Positions 8,701-16,240 of a stretch of DNA of 64,000 nucleotides are shown piece after piece. The notes below the pieces were generated by a model. The model saw only the letters and a list, made by a program, of their open reading frames with translations. It had not been told where the DNA came from and did not search any database. Within the stretch, counting starts at the first letter, position 1, and every line of letters begins with the position of its first letter. The translations under genes were made by a program, and so were the position numbers. The DNA comes from Dehalococcoidia bacterium (GTDB taxonomy: Bacteria > Chloroflexota > Dehalococcoidia > GIF9 > AB-539-J10): NCBI GenBank assembly GCA_003562475.1, contig PWUU01000069.1, positions 1-64,000 on the forward strand, in the 5' to 3' direction.

Positions 8701-9530
8701 CTAGTGTAGCGTTTCCAACACTTCGTTAGCTCGACCGACCTTGGAGAGGATAGTGTCTGCAGATGCGGTCCAGACGAATGGTTTGGGCGTGGCATTGTGT
8801 GCCTCCACGTAGTCCATGATGGCGGCGACGAGGGTATCGCCGCGCCTGAAGGCACCGCTGTGAATCCTCTTCTGGGTGATGTCTCAGAACCAGCGCTGCA
8901 CCAGGTTCAGCCACGAAGCTGAGGTTGGCGTGAAGTGCAGGTGGAAACGCGGCTTCCTCGCCAGCCAGGCGGCAACCTTGGGGTGAGTATGGGTGCCGTA
9001 GTTGTCCACGATCAGGTGAAGATCCAATCCCTTGTCAGTCTGGCGGTCGATGGTGCACAGGAATCTCAGGAATTCCTGATGGCGGTGGCGTGACAGGCAC
9101 TGGCCGAGCACCTTCCCATCCAGGATGTGCAGTGCCGCGAACAACGTCGTGGTCCCGTTCCACCTGTAGTCGTGGGTCATCGTTCCCGTTCGTCCGGGCT
9201 TCAGCGGCAAGCCAGGCTGGGTGCGATCAAGCGCCTGGATCTGTCTCTTCTCATCGACGCTCAACACAAGGGTGTGTTCCGGAGGATTGAGATAGAGCCC
9301 CACTATGTCCCTAAGCTTCTCAACGAAACGAGGATCTCGACTGAGCTTGAAGGTGCGTATCTGGTGTGGCTTCAGCCCATGCGCTTTCCAGATGCGCTGA
9401 ATACTGGCCGGACTCAGACCCGGTGACCGCCGCCAGGCGTCGCGTGCTCCAGTGTGTCGCGTCTGATGGCTTCTCTCGCAGCGTCCGCTCTACCACCTTC
9501 AGTCCCCGACTGGCAAATCACCCCGTGCTT
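8701..9530 (-). pseudogene. degraded IS630-family transposase
   Basis: The minus strand encodes a recognisable IS630/Tc1-like DDE transposase: a middle part with [15 protein letters not shown], then [16 protein letters not shown] and the ending [10 protein letters not shown]. The frame is broken. A TGA interrupts it directly after WF (near 8884), and the missing tail (DITQKRIHSGAFRRGD onward, to a stop at 8701) continues in the same frame. An extra G near 9421 shifts the frame between [10 protein letters not shown] and [10 protein letters not shown]. The N-terminal HTH region beyond about 9530 is not readable. I could not find terminal inverted repeats. It is a dead remnant. Confidence 0.85.
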
Positions 9531-9678
9531 CCCGACTTGAACACGCCCGGCACCACTGCTTCCTTCCTGACACGCTACCCGCGGGAGGCGTTGTCATCCC
9601 ATCGGTCCTCGCATACCTGCGAGGGGGTCGCGTCCTTACATGCGCGGAAACGAGTCCTCAGTGTTGTGCCGCACCTGG

Positions 9679-10533
9679 TCACTCATCATTCAACAGCATG
9701 TTGTCGATGAGCCGTGTAGCCCCTATGCGTACGGCAACGATGGCGAGCGCCGGACACTCAATCGACTCCAGTTCATGGAACGACAACGGGTCAACCACCG
9801 CAGCGTAGTCCAGCTGTGCCAGCTGCTCTTCCGCGACCGACTCTCTCATGCTGCGTGCTACCACGGCGGCATCACAACACCCCTGGCCATGCATGTCCCG
9901 CGCAACACGAAGCGCTCGATAGAGCACGGTAGCCGCTGCTCTCTCCGACGGCCCCAGGTAAGAGTTGCGACTGCTCATGGCCAGTCCGTCAGGCTCTCTC
10001 ACCGTCGGTATCACCACCACATCGAGGTTCATATTGAGGTCCTGGATCATCCTCTTGATAACGGCCACCTGTTGCGCGTCTTTCTGGCCGAAGTAGGCAC
10101 GGTCTGCACCCACGATATTGAAAAGCTTGTTGCACACCGTCGCAACGCCACGAAAATGTCGGGGGCGAGACTCTCCCTCAAATCGCGACGTCACATCTTC
10201 GACCTCAACCCATGACGAGAACTCCTCTGGATACATTTCTGACGCAGAAGGGACGAACACCACATCCGTTCCTTCAGCTTGCAGTAGCTCAAGGTCTCTT
10301 TCAAGCGTCCTGGGGTATCGCCCGAAGTCCTCTGATGGCCCAAACTGCGTCGGATTGACGAATATGGTAACGATCACCGTCGCTGTCTCCTCTCGAGCCC
10401 TACGCACGAGCGCCACATGTCCATCGTGCAGACAACCCATGGTGGGCACGAGCCCGATAGGGCGCGACCAGTTTGCTCGTTGCGCCTTCATCTCGCCAAT
10501 CTCGCAGATGACATCCATTGCCCTGTCACCCAT
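9679..10533 (-). CDS. panC: pantothenate synthetase
   Basis: This 284-residue cytoplasmic enzyme ligates pantoate and beta-alanine with ATP to make pantothenate, the CoA precursor. The start of the nucleotidyltransferase fold reads GLVPTMGCLHDGH, with the HxGH signature at about residues 36-39. Later motifs include VNPTQFGP, GAYFGQKDAQQ-type sequence and MSSRNSYL. Length is normal. The start codon overlaps the panD stop (TGATG), which supports the ATG at 10533; an in-frame ATG five codons later is the alternative. It is the last gene of the P1 hydrolase-panD-panC operon. No panB lies nearby. Confidence 0.96.
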   Translation of the reverse strand: MGDRAMDVICEIGEMKAQRANWSRPIGLVPTMGCLHDGHVALVRRAREETATVIVTIFVNPTQFGPSEDFGRYPRTLERDLELLQAEGTDVVFVPSASEMYPEEFSSWVEVEDVTSRFEGESRPRHFRGVATVCNKLFNIVGADRAYFGQKDAQQVAVIKRMIQDLNMNLDVVVIPTVREPDGLAMSSRNSYLGPSERAAATVLYRALRVARDMHGQGCCDAAVVARSMRESVAEEQLAQLDYAAVVDPLSFHELESIECPALAIVAVRIGATRLIDNMLLNDE

Positions 10534-10877
10534 CAGTGCACGCGATTCCGTTCGTCCCCGTGTACCACGACAGGAATGCGTGTACGCGCCATGGCATCAC
10601 CCACGGCGCGGCAAGATACGAGTATCACCGAGTCATTCGCCAGCGCCATCCCGGCAGCGGCACCGTCAAGCCCGATGATGCCGGAAACATCCTCTTCCAC
10701 AGGCACGCAGGTGCTGAAACGAGCGCCGCTGTTGACACTGAGCACGTCAACCTTCTCGTACGGATACAGGTCTGCCTGTTCCATCAGCGTGCGGCCGATA
10801 GAGATGCTTCCTTCATAGTCCGGATTCACCCGGGTCGACCTGGCGCGATGGATCTTGCTCGTGAGCATCTTTCTCAC
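10533..10877 (-). CDS. panD: aspartate 1-decarboxylase
   Basis: This 114-residue pyruvoyl enzyme converts aspartate to beta-alanine for pantothenate. The proenzyme cleavage site is visible as YEGS, with cleavage expected between Gly23 and Ser24. The essential N-terminal lysine (Lys8 in SKIHRA), NSGARF and the GAAAG segment are also present. It lies one base after the P1 hydrolase stop and overlaps panC, so all three are probably co-translated. Length and motifs are standard. Confidence 0.96.
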   Translation of the reverse strand: MRKMLTSKIHRARSTRVNPDYEGSISIGRTLMEQADLYPYEKVDVLSVNSGARFSTCVPVEEDVSGIIGLDGAAAGMALANDSVILVSCRAVGDAMARTRIPVVVHGDERNRVH

Positions 10878-10878
10878 G

Positions 10879-11844
10879 CTATGCTCCTTTTATATCGCCA
10901 ACTGCGGGTACCCCGGCGACGGTTACGGCCTGCAGTACGGCGCGCTGCACTGCCTCGGCCACCGCCTCCACTGCACCGACTCCCAGTACGTTCATATCGC
11001 ATCGTTTGTGTCCCGACGAGAGCACGAAGAGCGTGTCACCGTCGTACATTGAACCGCACGGATCTATGGTCCGGGCTACTCCTGTCTGAGCCATCTGTGC
11101 CAGCCGGTGTGTCTGCTCCTTGCGCAACCGCACATTGGTGGCGACAACACCGATAACCGTATTGGAGGTCGGGAACGGTCTACGCATCCTGTGTTGTTTG
11201 AGAAGGTCCGACGTGCGGAGGAAGCTGCCCGTGGCAAGATCACGTGGCCCGGCAACGGTCAGCCCACAACCTGGATCGATCACGTCTCCCCACGCGTTTA
11301 CGACGATCAACGCCGCAACATTGACATCGTTGCCAAGATGGACACTGGCAAATCCGATGCCTCCCTTGGTGGCATGCGCCATTCCGAGGCACTTGCCGAC
11401 GCTGGCTCCAGTGCCTGCCCCGACGCTGCCCTCGACAATCTGCGAATCGGTCGCCGCACAACACGCTTGATACGCATTCTCAGGGGTCGGCCGCACGCAC
11501 GGGTCGCCAATAGAGAGGTCAAAAATGATGGCCGAAGATACTATGGGAACTACGCCAGCGATAGTGTCGAACCCCGCACCGCGTTCTTCAAGAAACCTCA
11601 TTACCCCTGCCGCCGCATCAAGGCCATAGGCGCTGCCTCCACTCAGGAGAATGGCATGCACCAGATTGACCGAGTAGCCCGGTCTGAGCAACTCTATCTC
11701 TCTTCCGCCGGGAGAGGACCCGCTTATGTGAACCCCGGGTACAGCACCTTGTTCGCACAAGACAACCGTGCAACCTGTTGCGGCTTCCACGTCCGTGTAG
11801 TGTCCGATCTTGAATCCCGGCACCTGAGCCAGAGAACCTGCCAT
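10879..11844 (-). CDS. P1-family Ntn hydrolase (DmpA/BapA/NylC-like, possible beta-aminopeptidase)
   Basis: This roughly 321-residue protein is of the P1 peptidase family (COG3191), self-processing N-terminal nucleophile hydrolases. The predicted autocleavage site is Asn-Thr in TSNTVIGVVATN, near residues 228/229 of this model, as in NylC. The glycine-rich SGGSAYGLDAA segment near residue 70 is typical. Family members include DmpA (D-aminopeptidase) and BapA, which releases N-terminal beta-amino acids such as beta-alanine. The gene sits one base from panD, which makes beta-alanine, and upstream of panC, which consumes it. The ATG at 11844 was preferred over an upstream GTG because a GAGGTG site precedes it. 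Substrate is inferred from context only. Confidence 0.87.
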   Translation of the reverse strand: MAGSLAQVPGFKIGHYTDVEAATGCTVVLCEQGAVPGVHISGSSPGGREIELLRPGYSVNLVHAILLSGGSAYGLDAAAGVMRFLEERGAGFDTIAGVVPIVSSAIIFDLSIGDPCVRPTPENAYQACCAATDSQIVEGSVGAGTGASVGKCLGMAHATKGGIGFASVHLGNDVNVAALIVVNAWGDVIDPGCGLTVAGPRDLATGSFLRTSDLLKQHRMRRPFPTSNTVIGVVATNVRLRKEQTHRLAQMAQTGVARTIDPCGSMYDGDTLFVLSSGHKRCDMNVLGVGAVEAVAEAVQRAVLQAVTVAGVPAVGDIKGA

Positions 11845-11857
11845 AGACACCTCAAGA

Positions 11858-11892
11858 AAAGCCCTCGCGGCAGGAGTCGCCGAGAGGGCTTT
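11858..11892 (-). terminator. rho-independent terminator in the leader of the P1 hydrolase-panD-panC operon
   Basis: The arms AAAGCCCTCGCGGC (11858-11871) and GCCGAGAGGGCTTT (11879-11892) pair over 14 positions with one mismatch and a 7-base loop. On the minus strand the hairpin is followed by TTTTCTT (11851-11857). It ends directly at the ribosome binding site of the P1 hydrolase, so it sits in the leader of that gene. It may act as an attenuator and also end surE transcripts. Confidence 0.75.
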
Positions 11893-11923
11893 CGAGTCCC
11901 CTATTCTCCGTCTCGGTCGACTC
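11874..11923 (-). promoter_or_regulatory. antiterminator pairing competing with the terminator
   Basis: On the minus strand GAGTCGACCGAGA (11911-11923) is complementary to TCTCGGCGACTC (11874-11885): 12 base pairs with one bulged A. The second segment contains half of the terminator's upstream arm plus its loop, so the two structures cannot form together. The upstream strand lies inside the last codons of the short Cys-rich ORF. This is the layout of classical translation-dependent attenuation. It was read by eye and not folded computationally. Confidence 0.55.
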
Positions 11924-12005
11924 TCGATCCAAGCGGGCTACTGCTACAAGGATCTTCACAGAGCTCGCAGCCTTTGCAGGTCAGCGGCAAGAAGAATGCT
12001 AGCAC
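11901..12005 (-). CDS. candidate leader peptide with clustered Cys codons
   Basis: This is a 34-codon frame beginning GTG CTA GCA. It encodes a short hydrophobic stretch, then Cys10, Cys13, Cys16 and Cys20 (TCKGCELCEDPC), and stops at TAG nine bases before the terminator hairpin. The spacing C-x2-C-x2-C-x3-C also matches an iron-sulfur motif, so a metal- or cluster-sensing peptide is a second possibility. There is no ribosome binding site. A TTG at 11990 is an alternative start and would coincide with the predicted transcription start. The frame stays open upstream toward the end of surE, so chance cannot be excluded. Confidence 0.4.
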   Translation of the reverse strand: MLAFFLPLTCKGCELCEDPCSSSPLGSRVDRDGE

Positions 12006-12025
12006 CAGCGACTGCTGCTGGTCAA
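11996..12025 (-). promoter_or_regulatory. promoter candidate for the P1 hydrolase-panD-panC operon
   Basis: TTGACC (12020-12025), an 18-base spacer and TAGCAT (11996-12001) lie on the minus strand. Transcription would start near 11989, giving a leader of about 145 bases that includes the Cys codons, the antiterminator and the terminator. Confidence 0.45.
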
Positions 12026-12079
12026 CGTTATGGCGCAGCTGCACCTGTGGATATACGAAGCGCCCCCTTCCCCGGACTC

Positions 12080-12865
12080 TTACCGGGCAGAGGCCCGCAA
12101 CGCGTCCTCGAGTTCCGGTGCAATCTGTTTGAGCTTATTCACGAATTCTTCACTGACGGCGCGGTCGGGAAGAGGAGTGACGGAGATTCTGCCATTCTCC
12201 ACGGCCCAGAGGTCGGTACCCGGCGCCGCGTCTTCAAGCTCGTCGTTCCTGGTGATCAGATAGTACTCGCCACTCGCATCATAGTCCTTCTCTATCCTGT
12301 CGCAGTAGTTCTTCTGACTGATGCGAGTCACCGTGACACCACGTATCTGATCCGGAGCAAGGTTCGGCACATTGATGTTGAGGAGCATCGGGCCTCCCAG
12401 CACACCACTTTTCACCTTAAGAGCGATGAGAGCAGCTATGTGCGCTGCAGCCCGGTAGTCGATATCGACATACGCGTACATGGAGACCGCGGCAGAGGGG
12501 ATATTGTGGAGGTAACCCTGCATCGCCGCTCCCACTGTTCCGGAGACATACACATCGTGGCCCAGATTGGAACCCCGGTTGATGCCCGAGACAACCAGGT
12601 CGAATTCGTTCGCAAAGAGACAGCTGATCGCGATAATTGCGCTGTCGGCGGGAGTTCCTGAGACAGAGAACGCTCGTACGCCCTCCACCTTTGGTGGGAC
12701 TTCCTGCACCCATATGGGCTTGCGCAGACTGATCGATGTGCCCGCTCCGCTTCTCTCCTCGCCAGGAGCAGCCACCACGACGTCGCCCACCCTGGCGAGC
12801 TCCTCAGCGACCGCCCAAAGGCCCGGGGCCCCGATGCCATCATCGTTGGTCAGTAGAATCCGCAT
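12080..12865 (-). CDS. surE: 5'/3'-nucleotidase SurE
   Basis: This 261-residue SurE-family phosphatase dephosphorylates nucleoside monophosphates in the cytoplasm. The N-terminus MRILLTNDDG carries the metal-binding Asp8-Asp9. GEERSGAG (near residue 38) and VSGINRGSNLG (near residue 92) are the other family signatures. There is no clear Shine-Dalgarno site; TATAGC lies four bases before the ATG, so the mRNA may be leaderless. It follows a small hypothetical gene on the same strand and is separated from the P1 hydrolase by the attenuator region. Confidence 0.95.
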   Translation of the reverse strand: MRILLTNDDGIGAPGLWAVAEELARVGDVVVAAPGEERSGAGTSISLRKPIWVQEVPPKVEGVRAFSVSGTPADSAIIAISCLFANEFDLVVSGINRGSNLGHDVYVSGTVGAAMQGYLHNIPSAAVSMYAYVDIDYRAAAHIAALIALKVKSGVLGGPMLLNINVPNLAPDQIRGVTVTRISQKNYCDRIEKDYDASGEYYLITRNDELEDAAPGTDLWAVENGRISVTPLPDRAVSEEFVNKLKQIAPELEDALRASAR

Positions 12866-12896
12866 TCAGCTATACGAGCGCCGAGGAGGGGCGCGC

Positions 12897-13196
12897 CTAC
12901 CCGTCAGGAGGAATCAGTTCGCCATCTCGTGTGAGGTCGAAGTTGTAGCCAAGGAAATTTGGCTTGATGACGACCGAGAACCACGTGCCATCTATCTCAA
13001 ACGGCTGCTGCCGATAGTTGAAGATAGTAATGGCCATTGCCTTTGCGGGAAAGAACGCGACCACCTGGTCATCGACCTTGACTTCCCCGATGGCAAGCCA
13101 CGGCTTACGCCGCACCTCTACTTTGTGGGACTTTCCTTCTACCTGAACCGTCCACGTCTTGGGTTTGGCCACCTTGCGCTTTCTCCTTTCCGGCAT
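12897..13196 (-). CDS. hypothetical small beta-rich protein
   Basis: This 99-residue protein has a very basic N-terminus (PERRKRKVAKPK) followed by alternating hydrophobic and polar residues suggesting beta strands (WTVQVEG, HKVEVRRKPW, WFSVVIKP). The general pattern reminds me faintly of FAIM1-like beta folds, but the match is weak and no function is claimed. The frame is open for another 55 codons upstream, but that part has odd composition. I therefore chose the internal ATG at 13196, although no Shine-Dalgarno precedes it. It lies 31 bases upstream of surE on the same strand. Confidence 0.55.
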   Translation of the reverse strand: MPERRKRKVAKPKTWTVQVEGKSHKVEVRRKPWLAIGEVKVDDQVVAFFPAKAMAITIFNYRQQPFEIDGTWFSVVIKPNFLGYNFDLTRDGELIPPDG

Positions 13197-13407
13197 ATTG
13201 TGCTGGTGGGCGTGAGGAGTGTCAAATGCAGTAGGCGCGACAGTTGACTGAGGGAGACGCACGACTGTTGTCGCGATGTGCGGAGCGACCTGGTCGTGCC
13301 GCACGGGTGAACCAAACCACCCCGATAACATTCTGGATGAGTGAATGCGTACGTTTGACACGCATAAAGGCTTGCTGCTACACTCCTCCGGCCTTCATTC
13401 CGGACCC

Positions 13408-13484
13408 GGCCCCATGGTGTAGCGGTCTAACATGCCACCCTGTCACGGTGGAGATCGGGGGTTCGAATCCCCCTGGGGTCGCCA
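13408..13484 (+). tRNA. tRNA-Asp (anticodon GTC)
   Basis: This is a 77-base cloverleaf. The acceptor stem GGCCCCA pairs with TGGGGTC (one G-U). The anticodon stem CCACC/GGTGG encloses loop CTGTCAC, giving anticodon GTC. The T arm is GGGGGTTCGAATCCCCC, and CCA is encoded at the 3' end. Confidence 0.95.
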
Positions 13485-13598
13485 TCCTCTTCGTCGCACA
13501 TTCCCCGAGCCGTGCAGAATGCTCTCTGCGGGCTCCTTCCATCGTACTGCTTCATTATCGCTCAAGTCGCCTGTTTCGCACCGCACACGCCACCGTAG

Positions 13599-13607
13599 TG
13601 GTAGAAT
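13599..13607 (+). promoter_or_regulatory. extended -10 promoter of corA
   Basis: TGGTAGAAT is an extended -10 element (TGn plus TAGAAT at 13602-13607), 28 bases before the corA ATG and followed by a GAGGAG ribosome binding site. The same motif recurs upstream of other genes in the window. Confidence 0.5.
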
Positions 13608-13635
13608 GCAGACTAACCTCTCGAGGAGTCCGCCA

Positions 13636-14715
13636 ATGCCAGTGCGCTCATACTTCGTCGACGATTCAGGCAAACTGCAGAGCGACTTGTCCCGGAATGA
13701 CCTGTCCCGGGCACTTCTCAGTGGCAAAGGACTGCTCTGGGTAGACCTCTGCGAAACGACGGAGGACGACGGGAGATTGCTTGCGGATGTATTCAAATTC
13801 CACCGGCTTGCCATAGAGGATTGCGTCGAGACGCAGCTCCACCCACCCAAGATAGATGATTTCGACGACCACGTCTTCATCATTGTGCATGGCATTAACC
13901 ACGTCTCCGGGTCCACGGAAGTGGTCGAGACCGCTGAGCTGGCGCTGTTCATCGGCAGCAACTACGTCGTTACCAATCACAACTCTCCGCTGTACAGCGT
14001 GGAAGAGGTCCGACTCCAGGTTGAGACCAGCACACGTCCCATGAGGCGCGGGCCGGACTACCTGGCGTACTGGATAATAGATGCACTTGTAGACAACATT
14101 CTGCCCACGATCGACCGAATGAGCGAGGTCGCCGATGTGGTCGAGGAAGAGGCGCTGTCATCATCGCATCCCGCGACACTCCAGGCCATCCAGCGCCTCA
14201 AGCGGTCCGTGCGGCGTATACACAGAACTCTGGTGCCGCAGAGAGAGCTGTTGAGCCGCCTGAGCCGCGGAGAATTTCCTCTCATCAGGCGGGAGACGCT
14301 CGTGTACTTCAGGGATATCTACGACCAGATTGTTCGCATCGAAGACCTGAACCTGAGCAACCGTGAGAGCGCCGACAACGCCGTCACTACCTACCTGTCA
14401 GCAGTCGCAACTCGCCAGAACGAAACGATGAAGGTGCTGGCGGTGGTTGGAGCCATATTCCTCCCGCTCACACTCCTTGCCGGAGTCTACGGGATGAACT
14501 TCGACTACATGCCGGAGCTCCATTGGCGCTACTCGTACTTCATCGTAGTTGGTTTCATGTTGATGGTGATAGCCGGAGCGCTCGTGCTATTCTGGAAACG
14601 CGGATGGTTCAAACCGCGACCTTTCCCGCATCAGCTTACGCGCGCGTTTGCGGTCGAGAGGGAGAAGCTGCGCGGGTATGCTGCTCACTCCGGCAGACGA
14701 AGTAATCGAGGTTGA
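13636..14715 (+). CDS. corA: CorA-family magnesium/divalent cation channel
   Basis: This 359-residue inner-membrane protein has a large cytoplasmic N-terminal domain and two transmembrane helices at the C-terminus. The pore signature YGMN lies near residue 285, at the end of the first helix. The acidic helix segment VVEEEALSSS and the basic C-terminal tail fit the family. The ATG at 13636 follows GAGGAG. The longer open frame upstream overlaps the tRNA-Asp gene and was rejected. Mg2+ is the usual substrate; Co2+ and Ni2+ are also carried by some members. Confidence 0.93.
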   Translation: MPVRSYFVDDSGKLQSDLSRNDLSRALLSGKGLLWVDLCETTEDDGRLLADVFKFHRLAIEDCVETQLHPPKIDDFDDHVFIIVHGINHVSGSTEVVETAELALFIGSNYVVTNHNSPLYSVEEVRLQVETSTRPMRRGPDYLAYWIIDALVDNILPTIDRMSEVADVVEEEALSSSHPATLQAIQRLKRSVRRIHRTLVPQRELLSRLSRGEFPLIRRETLVYFRDIYDQIVRIEDLNLSNRESADNAVTTYLSAVATRQNETMKVLAVVGAIFLPLTLLAGVYGMNFDYMPELHWRYSYFIVVGFMLMVIAGALVLFWKRGWFKPRPFPHQLTRAFAVEREKLRGYAAHSGRRSNRG

Positions 14716-14759
14716 GGGAAGCGGGGTCGTCTCCGACCCGAATTGCTGTTCTTGAGGTC

Positions 14760-14788
14760 TTGACGGCGCAACCGGGCAACCCTAGACT
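14760..14788 (+). promoter_or_regulatory. promoter of the MscS channel gene, leaderless
   Basis: TTGACG (14760-14765), a 17-base spacer and TAGACT (14783-14788) form a good promoter. The start ATG at 14795 is the seventh base after the -10 box, exactly where transcription should begin. No Shine-Dalgarno is present, so the mRNA is predicted to be leaderless. Confidence 0.65.
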
Positions 14789-14794
14789 TGCAGC

Positions 14795-16054
14795 ATGGCG
14801 TTCGCGATCGAAGGCAACGTGGGAATTGCGTCTCTCTGGCACTGGTTCAGCCTGCACAGCATCTGGGTCCTCATGGGGGCAGCTCTCATGCTTGCGATAC
14901 TGGTGTTTGGCAGGCCAAAGCTTCTCGCATGGATGCAGCGCCGCGGGCACAGCACAACGGTTCAGCGACTTCAGCGGGTTTGCGACGCGATCATTGGGAC
15001 GCTCGATGCAGTGATTCTCCTCGTCATCGCCGCTGCTGCCGTCGCCATCACCCTGACGCGGGAAGGACCCGAGGCACTCATTACCCCTGAGTCAATCAAG
15101 CTCTGGTTCATGTCCCATGGCCTGCTGATCCTCCTGATCGTGGCCATTGCGTACCTCCTCTACCGGCTGGTGAAGTCCATCATTCCCGGGATTGTGCAGA
15201 GTTCAATGTCAGCCCGAGGAAGGGGCCGCAAGGCAAAGGAGGATCTTGCGCGCCGCGTCCAGACGTTGAGCGGAATGCTGACGACGCTGGCAGGGATTAT
15301 CGTAACTATCGTCGCAATCTTCATGATCCTGGGAGAGATGGGGGTGGACATCACCCCGCTGCTCGCAACGGCGGGCGTCGCCGGCATTGCCATCGGCCTG
15401 GGAGCACAGAGCCTCATCAGGGACATGATCGCCGGGCTGTTCATCCTGATGGAGGATCAGTACAACAAAGGTGATGTAGTCAAGGTTGCCGGCATAGCCG
15501 GACTGGTGGAGGACGTGACGTTGAAGCGAACGGTGCTGCGTGACCTCGACGGCATCGTGCACAGCATACCGAATGGGGAGATCAAAGCTGCGAGCAACTA
15601 TACCAAGGAATACTCGCGACTGAACCTCGACGTCCCTGTGGCCTATGGAGAGGATCTCGAGCGCGTCATCGAGGTAATCAACCGTGTGGGACAGGAGATT
15701 GCCAGGGATCCGCTCTGGGGGCCGAAGATACGAAGCGCACCCCAGAGCCTTGGTGTCAACAAGTTCATCGAACGTGGCGTCGAAATCAAGGTGCTCGGCG
15801 ACACCAAGCCGATGATGCAGTGGGAGGTCACCAGGGAGTTTCGGCTGCGTATCAAGAAGGCCTTCGACCAGGAGCACATCGAGATTCCCTATCCACATGT
15901 CAAGCTCTACTACGGGCAGATTGAGGCAACATCTCGCGTGGACTGCCCTTCATGCCAGTATCCAAACCTCGGCGACAGCCGATTCTGTGCGCAGTGCGGT
16001 CTTCCGCTCGTCCACACGTCCGACGCGCCGCCGCAGTCACCAGACGAGTCCTGA
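14795..16054 (+). CDS. MscS-family mechanosensitive channel with C-terminal zinc ribbon
   Basis: This 419-residue membrane protein has several N-terminal helices (roughly residues 15-40, 65-90, 105-130 and 165-190). The MscS pore region follows (TAGVAGIAIGLGAQSLIRD, about residues 193-211), then the beta domain (DQYNKGDVVKVAG) and the alpha/beta C-terminal vestibule. It should release solutes upon osmotic down-shock. Unusually, the last 40 residues hold a zinc ribbon, CPSC and CAQC near residues 383-400, which ordinary MscS lacks. The gene appears to be transcribed alone from a leaderless promoter. Confidence 0.92.
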   Translation: MAFAIEGNVGIASLWHWFSLHSIWVLMGAALMLAILVFGRPKLLAWMQRRGHSTTVQRLQRVCDAIIGTLDAVILLVIAAAAVAITLTREGPEALITPESIKLWFMSHGLLILLIVAIAYLLYRLVKSIIPGIVQSSMSARGRGRKAKEDLARRVQTLSGMLTTLAGIIVTIVAIFMILGEMGVDITPLLATAGVAGIAIGLGAQSLIRDMIAGLFILMEDQYNKGDVVKVAGIAGLVEDVTLKRTVLRDLDGIVHSIPNGEIKAASNYTKEYSRLNLDVPVAYGEDLERVIEVINRVGQEIARDPLWGPKIRSAPQSLGVNKFIERGVEIKVLGDTKPMMQWEVTREFRLRIKKAFDQEHIEIPYPHVKLYYGQIEATSRVDCPSCQYPNLGDSRFCAQCGLPLVHTSDAPPQSPDES

Positions 16055-16240
16055 TCACAAGCCTGACGAATGCCGGAGGTGCCCTTTGCCATGTGCGGCC
16101 GCCGGAGAGCATCGCCATAGAGGCGAAAACGAATCGATGAAGGCCTCTTTCTCACACTCACGGTAGGCGCCACGTACTTGAGTTACACATAGCAACTCAC
16201 TACCATAGAACGACACATTGCGCACGCCGGAGGGACTGAC

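Noticed and set aside
11107-12132. 341-codon open frame on the plus strand over the P1 hydrolase and attenuator
   Set aside because: It is antisense to the clearly recognisable P1 hydrolase and shows no domain of its own.
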